Both the position numbers and the translations under genes were made by a program. Of a DNA stretch of 64,000 bases, positions 47,277 to 61,109 are shown one piece after another. Source of the stretch: Aquatica leii. Lineage: Eukaryota > Arthropoda > Insecta > Coleoptera > Lampyridae. The stretch's first letter is position 1, and each line of letters begins with the position of its first letter. The DNA lies in assembly GCA_035610365.1 (NCBI GenBank), contig CM069433.1, positions 130,280,545-130,344,544 on the forward strand, in the 5' to 3' direction. A model generated the notes under the pieces. It did no database searches, was not told the DNA's origin, and saw only the letters and a list, made by a program, of their open reading frames with translations.

Positions 47277-49314
47277 AACATATCAGTATTAACAATATAC
47301 ATTGGCCAAACACTCAAACCTTAAGATATTGTACTTGTGCATGTGACATATTTTTGACTTAATAAGACCTTACTCTTGCTAGTTAAATTAGCTTCTGTTT
47401 CTGAATTCTGTCAAGTTTTTGTTTGAACGTCTCTGGTTATCTTTCCGTAGTTTTGTAAAATTCTTTGTTTGTATTGCCAAAAAACTACCCTACGTAATTT
47501 TTAAGATTTCAACAAAGTTCTCGCTATTCAAAAGAAACTTGCAAAGGCCTAAAACATAATAAAACAGATTTTCTAAATCGCTCTCTACAGTGCCGTATAG
47601 ACTAAAAAACTTTTTGACTAATAGTTTTGATTATTTTTGACACTTCATATCACTTTTAAAAGACGTAAAAGGATAGTAAAGTTTTGACGTCTTAACAAAT
47701 CTTTTCTACTATCTTAATAGAACTGTTAAATATTATATTTTTGAAATTGCAGATTGGTTTAGTTTTCTGTCTTTTTTTAACTACAAAACTTTTTTTAAAT
47801 AAAATGTATCAATAGTTTTTGAATAAGCAAAAAATAGAAAATATTTATGAGTTTTGAAAAAATAATCCATGATAATGTGTTTACAAGTATAAAAAAAAAT
47901 AAACAATCTATATGTTCTTAAAAAAATAGAGAAACAAACAATAATTTGAAAAAGTGTTATATTCCTCAATAAAATTTTGTCATCGGACGTTATCCATTGT
48001 TTACAAAATTAACACAGTACGACGAAGTTATTTTTCTGAGTTGTACCTTTTCACTACACTAATTTGAAAAAGAAGCAATTGGCCTACCCATTTTTTTAAA
48101 TAAATAGACTAATCTAAAAAGAGAAAAGATGACTGTCATATAAATTGCCAAAAATACAGTTACTGATCGTTTAAAAAAAATAAATGAAAAAAGTATTCTG
48201 TAGAATATAGAAACCAACGATAAAAATAGATTAAATGCAAATTAAAATATAAAATCTATACAACGATTTCACTTAAACGCTGTTAACATTATTCTGGCTT
48301 TATATTACATAAACCAATTGCCGTTATTAATAACATCTTTATTATAATTGAAAGAAACGAATTATTTATGTAATTCATCCAATGCTTTGTTAATTTTCTG
48401 ACTTATTTATAGATTGCAATATATACCGTCAATGAATAACCAAATACAAACATTTTTAACTGCACAAATTAATTCATTTAATATGCACTTTCAATATTTT
48501 CCATATGCAATATTTCCTAGGTTTCACACTATGCAATCACAATCTCTGATTAATGTAGTTGTTTTATATAGACCAAGAGTTGCATAATTGTTATTTAATA
48601 GCGTTTATGCCACAACCCAATCCATTACTGAATTTAAAAACGATATTTTTTGCTTCAACAAAAGATCAAATTCAATTAGCATAAATATAAATGCAAATTG
48701 TAAGATTTTGCATTTCTACAATTAATCAAAACAACTTGTATTAATTAAATACATTTAAATTCTAGTAGAGTATAACTTTACGCAGCAAAAAAAGTAGAAT
48801 TAATTAATACTAAATTAATTTTTTTTGCAAAAACACTCTTGCTTTGCTTATTTTTGTATAAAATAAATAATTAAAAAAATTATCTAATAGATAAAAATAA
48901 TTAAAGTTTAAACTTGAAACGAGCGAGCAAGGAGCTATACCCTAGCTTTTATTGCTTTTAATCAGTTTGCCAACACATTAATAGTAAATTACTGAAACAT
49001 AAAAACATTGCACCATTTATTACTAAAAAAATCATAATCTTAACCTTACATTTTATTGTTCTTTAACCGAGCTTATTGTTCTCGTTAGATTACCGTTTTT
49101 CCCTTTTAATAGCATTTTCCGCTATTTTGTTATCTTTCATATCGTTATTATATTTCGTTAATTCGTTCCTTTACACATTCGTTTTTCCTATTATGTTTTT
49201 ATTACCCTACACATTTACCTTTTAACGAACAGTCTTTTTCAAGACTAACACACTTGATAAGTAAGTAAATTGTAAATATTTAACTTGCATTTGTTATTAT
49301 ACAAATCGTTATTA
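47277..49314. other. AT-rich sequence, nothing recognised
   Basis: About 2 kb with no supported gene, repeat pair or RNA gene. Confidence 0.6.
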
Positions 49315-50446
49315 GTGGATGCTTTGTTAACTACTAAACCAGATGATGTTCCAGGTGCTGTGTTGAATCCGAACTTGCAAAGGAAACCACAGAAAGTTAC
49401 AGTTACAAAGATGGTGAGCATGTCAATGTTTAAAACAGACTGGTACCAAATCTGACATAGTGCAACAATAAACAAAATTTTACATCGTAGAAAGTGTATT
49501 CAAAAATCCTTTATTTTTAGCGTAACCGATTGTATAAAGGCTGGTAGAGAAAACAATATTTTTCTTGCCATTGATGCTAGAAAGTGGTACGATGCGAAAG
49601 GGAAATTAGTACCAATTGCTTCTCCTTCTTATGCAGAAGATTTATTAAGTGGACAAAATTTTTTTCGCAATCAATTCCACATTATTTTAATAAGTGTCAC
49701 ATCTACACCTGTATAATTGGTACCCATTTTGAAACTGAAAATTATGAAACTGGTGAAATAACTGGCGTTACTCGAAAACCGTTTAGAAGATACGCAGTAT
49801 GTCGGTAATGATCACGTTTTTGAAATGTATGATGCTAAAGATGGAAAATGTAATTCTTTTAAGTAAAAGTGTTATGTCTCTTAATAAAAAAAACTGTTTA
49901 TTTGGTACAAATTTCCTTAAACAATATGTCGGGTGTAAGAACCTATGGCAAATGTGAGTGCAAGTAATCGGCTTTAGGAAAGTGTATTCACGTAAGTGTA
50001 CTATTACTGTTCTTGACAAGGTACACTAAAGATTTTGATTTGAACATGAATCCAGCAAACATCCAGGTCCAGTGGCATCAAAAGAATGCTTAACTAAAAG
50101 GTTCAAGCCTTGTTTAAGAAGTGTGTTTGATGCAAGACCTGAGAAGTATACAAGGTCACCAAGTGTGTTTGATGCAAGACCTGAGAAGTCTACAAGGTCA
50201 ATAAATGATAATGATTTTATTTGTGATCTGCAACGCGAGATGAAACTTATTATATTTGAAACCGTATTGAAACTTTCGTATCAAGATTTTGGTTTGAACA
50301 AGTTTCTCAAGGATGGTCTTTATAGAGGAGCCATTTCTTTACCGTTTGCAACATCCAACGTAAAGAGTGCTGTATCACTTTTTTCGCCATCTGCGACATT
50401 TACTTTTATAAAAAAAATGTATGGCAAGTCACGCCAATTTATCTAG
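49315..50446 (+). pseudogene. Broken coding remnant, possibly N-terminal part of a SWIM/YqaJ-type element gene
   Basis: Plus-strand pieces are clearly protein-like: TTKPDDVPGAVLNPN, CIKAGRENNIFLAIDARKWY, a stretch with SYAEDLLSGQNFFRNQFHI, and FETENYETGEITGVTRKPF in a second frame. After a gap, an open frame (50072-50446) holds NDNDFICDLQREMK. From memory of the family these resemble N-terminal regions of insect SWIM/YqaJ transposon proteins, of which the C-terminal YqaJ part is seen at 60.4-64 kb. That link is not proven. A 42-bp tandem duplication lies inside. At least two frame changes occur. Confidence 0.4.
50119..50202 (+). repeat. 42-bp tandem duplication
   Basis: Two units (50119-50160, 50161-50202) differ only in the last part; each contains GTGTTTGATGCAAGACCTGA. 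Since 42 is a multiple of three the duplication keeps frame, giving SVFDARPEKYTRSP then SVFDARPEKSTRSI. Confidence 0.92.
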
Positions 50447-50684
50447 TAAAGTAAGGCAAAAAATAAATATAGGCCAAGAGCTAAAACTAGTTGGTTTATA
50501 TATGAAAAAAATGAACAATTTTTTTTTACTATTAATGTACTAAGTCGTCATATATCCATGTTAATTTGTCATCTGCCAGAATATGGCTTTATCATTTGGT
50601 CTAATGTTGATATTTTAGTAGTAAAAATTACGATCAGTAAGGTGAAACATGAAATTATTCCTAGTATCTAGAAATTTACCAGTG

Positions 50685-50980
50685 TAGAATAGTATTACTC
50701 TAAGAACGTGATTTGAAATCTGGGCAGTAAATTTAAAGAGGACTAAGTCACTGGCGGAGTTCGATTAAATGAATTTAACAAATAAATGACAGTAACCTTT
50801 AGAAAGACTGACTTAATTAAATCACAATTAATAAAATCAAAACCAGCAAACTCGGATCTCGGATCAAAACAAACTTGACATTGACATTGGCACATCTCTT
50901 TTATTTTCAAAATGAAAACGTCTATACAAAATCTAGCATATGTGACGTCATGTTTTTCTTAGAGTAATACTATTATTCTA
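50685..50980. mobile_element. Short MITE with TA flanks
   Basis: The left end reads TAGAATAGTATTACTCTAAG and the right end, on the other strand, TAGAATAATAGTATTACTC then TAAG. The element is about 296 bp with no coding sequence. Outer TA on both sides is compatible with a Tc1/mariner-type target. Confidence 0.72.
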
Positions 50981-53900
50981 CTAAATAAAATAATTTGTAA
51001 TTGCTGTCTGTATTTCCAGCTCCGCTAAACAAATCATTTCATAGGCAACAGCACTGAAAATGCACAAACTGCTCCCACGTATAAAACATTCACCCTACAT
51101 AAGTAGCACTGATATTGTAAAATATGGAAAGTTCTTTTAGTGTATATCCCTTCTTCAATCGCACAAGACTTAAACATAATTTGTCCTTAAAACAAAGCTG
51201 ATTGTACTTTTTTCTTGTGGTAGTATTATTCTTTCTGGTATATTTTAAAAAATGCTTCAAATTGTGGTACTCTCAAAAAAATTTTTAAAATGTTTATTTT
51301 GAGACAATTGTGAAAACAAGAAACATTGAAATATCGATTGTTTTGGCTTAAGTTGTTTTGGTGTCGAAACAACGCAACTGCAGTAGTTTGTGTTGTGTTG
51401 TTGCCGTGAGGAACCTTTGTTCGCTTTTTTGTATAAGAAAGATCACTTATATTTTGAGAACCATGATCATCCATGTTTAAAGAATAATATTTTTGAATAA
51501 ACCTTACTATTTCCCGCAACGCTGTATAAACGTATCAAATTTTTACTAAAAAAAAAACTACAACACAAAAAGCTAAGCAAAATAACAAAATAGCTATTAA
51601 ATAAAACACTTGCTACTATATACCGCCCGTGGATAAGATAAATAATCACTTAATGCACTTGTTCATTTAAAAACAACACGTTCTCTTTTACACTAACGTT
51701 GCACTTATTTAATTAAACTCGCACATGGTTCAACTTCAAACTTCAGACTAGACTGGCTTCAATGTTCTTCCAATAGTTTTGTTTTCAGCTTATCTGCGAC
51801 TAAAACATTGCATCTGTTTCAAAAATCGCCTCGAATGTTCCAAATATTAAACTGATGAATAAAAAAATTGAAAAGTTTGAAAGAAAACGCATATTTTCAC
51901 AAAATAAAAGTGTATAGGTACATAATAATATTATAGACTGAATGAGATCGTTGTTTTAGTATATATCTTGGAAATTTATTATGAGTACGACAATAATTGA
52001 AGTCTTGGGCACTGTTCCCTGTGTTGATCTATTAAACGCGATCGGATTTTATTTTTGGTCAGTTTCCTATAAGAAAAAGTGGACTCACACAAATAGGTTG
52101 ATTAAAAGAAGGCGTGTAGCATGTCAATACTTCTTCTTATGTTTGGATACTTTTCTCTGCTGAGCAGATTCCAAAACTCCTTTCATTTGACATGAGATCT
52201 AAGAATTACGATTTTGTTTTTTAGTGCACTGCTGTTAATTGATGGGATTGCTGTCTTCTTTTATTAGGTTCATAAAGAATACAAGATTTTCCAGCTGTAA
52301 GAAATAAAACATCAATTCAAATTCATCCAAGACGTTCTGTATTTTCTTCACGTATTTTCAACATCGATTTGGTTCTTAGGATTTTAAACATGGTCTTCAA
52401 TTTTTGGAACCGACTAAATAAGATTAATCATATCAGGTACCATTTTATTTTTACCTTGTAATTTCAAACCCAACGTAGTTAAAAAGTGCCAAATCGCAGA
52501 GCCCTTTGGAGATTGTTAAAATCATCACGAAATAACAAAAATAAGATAATTAAATTTCTACTTGTTTGAAATATCTAGAAAACGAGATTAGGAAATTATA
52601 AGTTGAGACAGTTTATAGAAAGATGAAAACTTCACAAAAATGTAATGCTTTCAGTTATGGTAATAACGGAATTTCTGCCAGGGCCGCATCGTCCATATGG
52701 ACAACTTGTGCATTGAACGAGAACACAAATACATCACAGAAAATTCTGAAACACAATAAAATCACTAAAAGGGAATATAAAGAAAATCGTAAAAGGAATA
52801 ACGATTACGAAATAATTTCAGATTTTCAAACTATACTTAGGGTATGGGCTGAATATTTCAGAAAGAAATTTGATTTATTTCACAAATTTCAATGTGGGGT
52901 TGTTTTCTATAGTTTTTTTATCGATTTTTTAATCACACAAGGAAACAAAAATTAATGATATATACCTATTACGAAAACGATATACCATTGAGTTATAATA
53001 TAGGGAGGCCGCGATTTGTATTCTAAAACGGCACCACTACTGCCATATTGATGATACATTAGTGTCATTCTAATGTCAACTGTCAGTGGTTGACTTTTCA
53101 AAGTTTTATAGTGATTTTTTGTGTTTCATGATATGTTTTTTTAGTTTCTAATTAAAAACATTTAAAACATAATTGTTTTGTGTGTTTTACGTAGTAAATA
53201 GTAGAAAAGGTGTAAATAAGAAGGTATTATTGGAAATTACATTTCTCAGGTATGTACACAATATAAGCAGAACAGTATTAAAGAAATTTATAAATTGACA
53301 CCCCGATTAATTTTTTCTTAGTTTGGTTATTAAAAATCTATTTTAATAAAATTTAAATGTTAGATTACCGTTTTCATTTGAAATGTTGCACATTATTAAG
53401 AAATTTCATAATTTTTTTTACTAAATTAGCTATAATCTAAAAAAAATTTCTTACTTTAGACTAATAAAGTTAATAATTGCCTAATTGCGTAAAACCACGA
53501 ATCTTCAGTTTAATAATTTTCTTAAGAAATTACAGTATTTGAACGTTAGAATTATGATTATACGTCTGAAATTATATCAGTTACACTTTTTTTCTAAGCA
53601 TAAATTCAAGTAATTTGATAACTTATTTTAATTTTGTTTATTAACATACAAATAGTGGATTTGAAAAATTTATACAATTATGATTAAAGCTTTAATTTTT
53701 ATGTAATCCGGGCCTGGCAAAGTTTCCATCTTGATAGTAGACTAAGCCACGCCCAGTAGTCCCATTTTGCACATAGAAAATAGATGCTTTATGTTATCTC
53801 CTTTTATAATAACTCAATGCGATATACGTATATAACTGAACTAAAGGAAATTGACTTTTCAGTACGTGAATAGTAAATACGAAGGTGTAACGTAAAAATG

Positions 53901-55142
53901 TAATATACTTTATTTATTTAAAATTAAAATGTTTATTACACGCTCATAAGTTGGGTTTATTTCTTAGACTGTGACCACGTCCTTTAATTTCTACCCGAAC
54001 TTGTCCATTTTCACTGTCTACGACTATACACTTGTGTACAGTTCTATAACAATATATAAGCAAACAAATTAACAAGATCTCGTTTCATACTTGGATAAAA
54101 TCAATTATGTTTCGAAAAACAGTTACAAATAGGTTTTAATCAGATGTTTGAATCATTTTAGGTATTTGGGGATACTCTATCAACTTCTATTACTTCTTAG
54201 CAATTCTTCTTAATATTGTGGTTAACACGGATCTACATCTATTAATTTATAATCATTTCTGCGGAAAAAAGTTGCATTTAAAGGCTCTTAACATAATAAT
54301 ATAAAACAAATGATTCTAAAAACTTAATTTAAATAAATATATTTGTGATTTATTAGGTTGGCGTTGGAGAAAACAATTTAAAAACTACACGATATATAGG
54401 GTGGTTTACGTTAGCGCATTTTTACAACTCCGCTACAGCTTGAAAACGCGAAACGTTTTGGTGAAAAAACTAGTCAAATTCAATTTTTAGAAGTTATAGA
54501 AAATCAATAAAAACATCTAGTACAATATTTAACTAAAGTCAAAATGTTTTTTTATGTACAGATTAGTAGTTTACATCTGTGTGTACAACGAAAAGTTCAG
54601 CTAGAGTGTAATGCCTTGGAGACATGTGATTGTGTTTAAAACAGTGTATGTTGGCATGTTAAAATGTTTTTAGTAGTTATTGTTGTTGTACATCCCTTTA
54701 CATTGTTTTTGCGTATAGATTTTTAAAATTGGTTTTTTGTGTTTTAAATGGTTTTCTCTATTTCGACATGAGAATTAGCGATTCTTACACTAAAAGCCGT
54801 GTAAAAATAGACAAATTCTTACACGATTTTTAGTAATGTTAGTTTTATTTAAAGTTGGTATCTTTGCATCGTAAGTTGACGTTACATAAAAAAAATCAAA
54901 ATTATTGGACTTTAACGATTGAAATTCAAATTTTGATGCCAAGATAAAATAAAAATGTCCTATTAATTCAAAGTTATTTACTTATAAAGGTATAAAGAGA
55001 TAATTTTGTATGAGATTTTAGATTAAATTTTAATATGTCAAAGTGTAGGTGTTGCCAATTCAATAAAATATTAAAGTTTCCCAATGTTGTTTTAAAATTA
55101 AAATTATACGAAAAATATTAAATATTGTATCAAAATAGAGAA
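50981..55142. other. No supported gene
   Basis: About 4 kb of AT-rich DNA. Small open frames (for instance near 52623-52955 and 51226-51519) show no family features. A GC-richer patch near 52985-53080 looks like the start of an unknown repeat or a promoter-like segment, without further support. Confidence 0.5.
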
Positions 55143-55272
55143 AATAGTATAAAGCACACGTCATAGAATACGTTTCAATCAATCAACCGCTTTATAAACT
55201 CGCCGCTGCGCGGCTCGTGTATGAAACCCGGTCTCGTGATTGAAGCGCGTTCATTCTGTAACTTTTTTAATA
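55143..55272. mobile_element. Hairpin MITE with GC-rich tip, copy 2
   Basis: Imperfect palindrome. The left arm starts AATAGTATAAAG and contains AGAATACGTTTCAATCA. The centre is CTCGCCGCTGCGCGGCTCG. The right arm is the inverted counterpart, ending TATACTATT. The same end sequence and central design occur at 41136-41277. Confidence 0.8.
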
Positions 55273-57004
55273 TACTATTCTAATTATATAGTTTTTTGAG
55301 TACTGATTCTGAGCAACTAAAATTGGTAGTAGTGGCAGAATATATGCGACGTTTGGGTGTTTTTCAATACATATAAAGGGTGTTGTGTTGTAGAATTCCT
55401 AAGATAAGTATTTAACGCTCATAGTCTAATCTTTAAATGTTGTAAAGAACTGTGTCGTACCTTTTCAGTGATTGAATTTGTAGAGGGTGAGGTGCAGAGT
55501 GCCACAAGAAGTGACATAAACACGTTCAAGTTTAATGTTAACTTATTCAAAAAATGGTTAAGGCTTCTAATAGTTTAACGCTGAACTTGCTACCCGTGAA
55601 TTATTCTTTATATTGCCATTACACCTACAATCTTAGATACTGATTGTGCATTATGCAAATAAGAGTCCTATCTTAACGTTTCATATTTTATAATATAAAA
55701 TTTATTAATTATTATTAATTTTTATCTGATTATTTTTTTTCTGGGTAGAACAAAAACAAATAAATATTTAATTAAAAAACTAAAATCAACTGTCTGTGAT
55801 GAATCCTCCAAAATTGGCAACTGAAATTGATGAAGATAACAACCCCAGCACCACCGGAAATAGAATTAACCTCAGAAGTACATAAAAAAATGATTAAGAA
55901 AATGATTAAAAGGAAATATAACAAGAAATGTTTGACGATTAGATCCTCTTCAATCGGAGAGGATAATAGCCCATTAACATTATGTCTTGAAAGTGTAACG
56001 CCCTTTGATTTTAGTGTAAAAAGCAAATAAATGTACATCGTAATCTTAAATCATAGTCAAAAGGGTTAAAATTGGGTACAAAGTGCAAACTATTGAGAAT
56101 ATGGCGATGTTAGAATAAAAGTAAAAATGTACGGGTGGTAAGAAAGCAGATACTGGCGTAAAAAGAGTTGGCGAGAAGTAGTGGCGAAGTGAGAGTTAAG
56201 GTGGAAGTTAGTGATTAACAGCGGTTTAAGTCAGCTTAGACTTGAGACGCTGCAACAAAGATAGCAGCAAATTACTGAACTGTGAAGATGAAAAAGAAAA
56301 TAAAAAGCGCGAAGAAACCGATTGAGTAAATATTTTTGAAGACGTAGCGAAAGTTCCTAGCGTATTCGTGGTTTGTTAGCGAAAGTAATCTAAATAACCG
56401 TCAACATCCTGGAGTAAAGAAAAGGCGCTCCTTTGAAGACGACTGACAACACCAAGATTATATGGTTTCTAGTAAGACGCCGTGCCTAACCCGCCAGTGC
56501 TTTTATGTATTAAATTAGATTTTTACGATATCATTTGTATTTCGTAAATTCATGTATTGTTTTTAGTTGGTTTTTTTATTTTCTTTATAATAAGATTCAA
56601 GTAAATCTTATGTGAATTACGCGGACATAAAATCAATTTTCAAGGTTTCATTTCTATAGCCATTTACAGATTATGATTCAGGTACAGTAAATTAATACTG
56701 TGAGATGGTTTTGCCATCGTATTTCACTCATGTTACTAACATAATTTATTATTATAAAGCTATAGGTTTGTCAGTGCATTTGCGGAAGTACAGTAGTGTT
56801 CTCTCTCTGCTGTAGAACCCGAAAAGTGCGATACGAAATCCACATTATAGGTAAAGATGTAAAGAAAACAATTTTTTGCACATAAACGGAAGACCAAGCA
56901 TCTAGGGGTAGTAGTGAGATTGTCACTTGTCTTTTAAGAATGATTGAAGTTGAAATATCTCTTAAACAAAAAAATCACTAAATTATTTGGATAAGTGCTA
57001 CTCA
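55273..57004. other. No supported gene; GC-richer unknown at 56.05-56.50 kb
   Basis: A short open frame at 55827-56030 (MMKITTPAPPEIELTSEVHK) is of unknown meaning. The following 450 bp are richer in G and A and contain no open frame. Confidence 0.5.
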
Positions 57005-57160
57005 CTTGGCTAATAATGGTGGCGACCTAGTAACCATAGAATGGTTGGAAGTCTGGAATATTTGCAAAAAGGATACATCGAAGCATCATTGAGTGAAAAA
57101 ATTCAAGTCGCAGACATGTTGGCACAGTATTCTAGACAATTACAATGTGTAGATTCACAA
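57005..57160 (+). repeat. Dispersed repeat, copy B
   Basis: Partner of 13100-13250 in inverted orientation. It contains GGTGGCGACCTAGTAACCAT and a frame reading YIEASLSEKIQVADMLAQYS. Unidentified. Confidence 0.7.
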
Positions 57161-60100
57161 TACCGGTAAAAACATAAACATTTCCACCCAAAATCCAGGA
57201 ATTCATATTGAAGGGAAAGATACTTTTATTATTAATACTAAAATCTTAAATAATTGTACACTTAATAATACTAGTAAATAAAGCAGTTATTTTTGTGTTC
57301 GTAATATTTTATTATAAGTAGATGAAACTATAGGTACCTATGTATTCCATATTCCAAAACATTTTAGGAAAACTGACCCGGTAAATCGAAAATTTGAAAG
57401 AACAACTTTGCTTTATTCTCAATGAACACAAGTGGTTCTATGATCATGTTTTAAGCGAAGTAATTGATTAAAACTAGTCTAATATGAACATGTATTGTTT
57501 GAGTAGATGTTTTATCTTTCACAACAATTCTACCACTTGAAGAAACATGTTTTAAAAAGTTTAAGGTGTAATATCTCAAAACTTATCTTTTGTTATATAC
57601 CTCATTCTACCACTCGCCCCTTATTATTTGAGCTGTGATAGCGGAATTTGCTAAAGTAACAGTAGCAAGTTTGGTTTAAAATGTTTTGATTAGACAAGCA
57701 CCAAGGAGACTATACCAATATTTTTCATGGAGCGATTGAAGTACTACCTGTTTTCTACGGCATATTTGTAGAGTTTGGTTTTTTTAGCGATTAATAAAAT
57801 AAAACAAAAAAACATCTTTGTCAGTAGAACAGTAATTGCTAGTGAGAGAGAAACATAATTCACTAAACTCTCATTGAACTTGTGTGATTTGCAACATTAA
57901 AATTAAACGTTGTTTTTTTCAGTTTCTGCTTATAACTTAATTTAAAACTTAATTTTTTTTTAAATTCTTTACTCTATATAATATTTTGTAAACATATATT
58001 TATATATTATACATAAAGGTTTCACCATAAAACATAATAATAATTTATTAGGGTTAATGGTTTAATTTAAAATGTTTAATCAACTAAAAGTCAAATTTAC
58101 ATATAATAAAATATTTATTTTACGTGGTGCATGTTTAAATAATAAAATAATTTCAAAAACTCAATATTGCAAAAGAACAAAGTTAGCGTTCTAGTTGATT
58201 TAGTTGATTAAACATTTCACAAGTACTATGGTACAATAATTACAATTGTAAAAAGGAAGCCATAGCAATAATTTTTTGTATATAAAAAGTACAAATTAAA
58301 AACAAAACCGAGTATTAACAGAACCACTGCTTTTACTCCACAACCTATTAGACTGCCACCAGTGTAGCTAAAATACAAAAATCTTACAAGCAAGCTTTTG
58401 AACTTGAGCTAGTAATTTACGTAACAAACGTCGAAAGTACAGCATAGCATAACGAACGTTAATGCGACACGAGGCCGCACGGCCAAATGCTGCATGTGAG
58501 TGAGTTATACTATGACACTTTCGATGAGAGTAACGTGCATTATTTTTGTGTTACCTTTTATAAAATCACCAGAAATATAATGTTGGTACTACATTTATTA
58601 CTAAATCTGTCAAATTTGACATTAACTTTTACATCGTTTTTTTAAAATTTTAACTGAATTTCAAGTTTTTTTAAATGACGTTTCCACATATTGCGTACTC
58701 GTTCTAATACAATAATTGACTTTGAACACTTAGTTTTATGTGGATTTCTAGTTTTCATTTTACCACATTAGAGCTTGTTTCGCCCACTACTACACTAACA
58801 AACGAATATTGACATTTGCGATGTTGGCAGCACAAAAAAATTATTAATATATTTGTATATTGTTTTTATAGTGAATGTGTTTTTGCAAATAAGAAACTGG
58901 CGTGCCGCAGCAAAATTTCTATTCAATACACAAAAAAGAATAGGAACCAATGTTTTTGGTTACTAATTTTGTACATAATGAAGATACAATTTTGTAAAAT
59001 TGTGTTAGCAAAATTGCACTATGGGTTTTTTTGTTTTTAAAATGTATTTTTATAACTTTTGTAAATAATGTTATTTTATTTAACTTAAAAATTATTATTG
59101 TACTTTCATAAACACATATTTTATTTAAATTTACGTTTTAGTTTGCCCAATATAGAAAAAAACTTAAATTGGTAAACGTAAAGATTTTAACGTAGCAACA
59201 GTTATTAAAATACTGTTGTAGTAGGAATTAATAAATATCAATTAGTATCTCTTATTATATTATATATATAATATTAAGTTTTTATTTTATGTTTTAAAAC
59301 GATCGCAATACACTGAGTTATATAGAGTCGCACAAGAGTTGAGTTTATAGAAAACACTGTGTGTAGTGGTTTAGCTTCCTTACTCTCGACATACAATTTT
59401 AGACTATTAGGTGTACAATAATTAGCCTAACTTCTAGGTTACAAATAATTTTATTTCTGTTTAGAATTAGCTACAGTAGTACATGTAACAAATATTTTTT
59501 TATTGTTTTGGTACTTTTTATTATTGTGAAATATTTAATCTTTTCTAAAAAATTGAGTAAACGCTACAAAACCTATTAAGGGGAATCTACAGTACTGACA
59601 TTATCACGTACTTTTTGTAAACAAAAAGGCGTCTACATTTGCACATTAAGGTTATTATACATCAAATTATAGGTATTTCTAATAGCTAGTCTGCTATTAT
59701 ATTTAAAACACTGTTATCCTTTTTATATCTACAAAAATAATGAAAAACGCAGAAAACATACATCTCATTTTTTAAAACAAAATCCTAAATTCATTTGAAA
59801 ATTTATCACTTTGAAACTTACACATAATTTAGAGAGGAGTATAAAAAAGACCGCTATCATATGAAAATGCATAAAAATTATTAATTTTATTTAAAAAATG
59901 TGATTTACTGTAAAAACGAATAACTCGTGTTTTAAGATACAATTGTAAGTGAAAATCATTTTCTAGTATAATGACGTGTGCTACTAATAACACGTAGGTA
60001 ATTCCAATAAAAATTTTATTAATAAGTGTCTCTAATTACTTAAGAAATTAAAAAAAGTACTTCACTATTTTAATGTTAGATGTCGCAACTAGTAATTCCT

Positions 60101-60399
60101 GTTTTAGTATGAATTTTACTTTACGTATACGCGCTCACTACAAAACTATTTGTTATAGATGTCAAATTGCCTAAAGGTAGATATGTATTATCAATCTTTC
60201 ACAATTATTTTTTCCAGGTAGGTAAGCAGGTATTCATGTATTTTTAAGTGTGAAACTGTCAAATATAGAGAAAATAACTACTCGAAAATGTGATGATACA
60301 AGGATTTATTAATAATTAATTTGTAACAAAAATATATAATTCTAAATTAACATTATAAAATTAAGTTTTATAAAGATATTAACAATTAATACGTTTTTT
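57161..60399. other. AT-rich sequence, no supported gene
   Basis: About 3.2 kb without a recognisable gene. If the YqaJ gene belongs to a larger transposon, the left end of that transposon should lie here, but I could not identify it because its right end is outside the window. Confidence 0.5.
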
Positions 60400-61078
60400 T
60401 TAATAATAATCACGCAACGGCAAATTTCTTGTTCTTCGAGAATCAAATATTTCAGGAAGTAGAGCATTCATATAGAAATCTTCTAGTTTCGGTAATAATT
60501 TTTGAATACATTCTTGGTTTTTTGTAATATTTTCTACATTAATACCTTTAGGAGTATATATTACAAAATAACATGAATCTTTATTGGTTATGTGCATTTG
60601 CCCTTGAATTTGCAACATATATTTATAATTTTCTTTGAACTTTAATAAACCATTTTCCAACGTACAAAATTTAATTTTTTTTAAATTAACACCTTCTGGA
60701 GTTAAGTTTTTGCAACTTGCAGGGCATTTAACCTCAATTATTGCACTTTCGTTTTCTAATATTCTATCCGGAGTAGCTGCTACAAATGGTGCATCTTTAC
60801 ATATGCACAAGCCAATTGCTTTTGTTTTAATATTAATTGTTTTTTCAAACAATTCAATAGCTTTATTTTCGTTTTCTTGGTCATACCTAGTATGAACATT
60901 TCCCGAAAATATTGAATACAACATTTCTTCAACTGCTTTTAAAGTAGACGTTTTTTGTTTCATAGAGAATATTCTTCCAAAATTCGATGCTGTGAGACGT
61001 ATTTTTCTTTCTCTTATCCAAAGCTCCGAAAGTAATTGATCTCTAGTGCTGCGTTCCACCTCAGCAATGTCAACACTA

Positions 61079-61109
61079 CAGCTCCACTTTGCAAACATGA
61101 TAGTCGGAA
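61079..61109 (+). repeat. Left inverted end of Sailor-like element
   Basis: Matches the reverse complement of 63190-63220 at roughly 24 of 31 positions; TA directly outside. Confidence 0.85.

Noticed and set aside
42167-47280. Target duplication of the long inverted-repeat element
   Set aside because: Bases outside the ends (TAT/ATA and AAC/ACA) do not match at 2, 3 or 4 bp; none is claimed.
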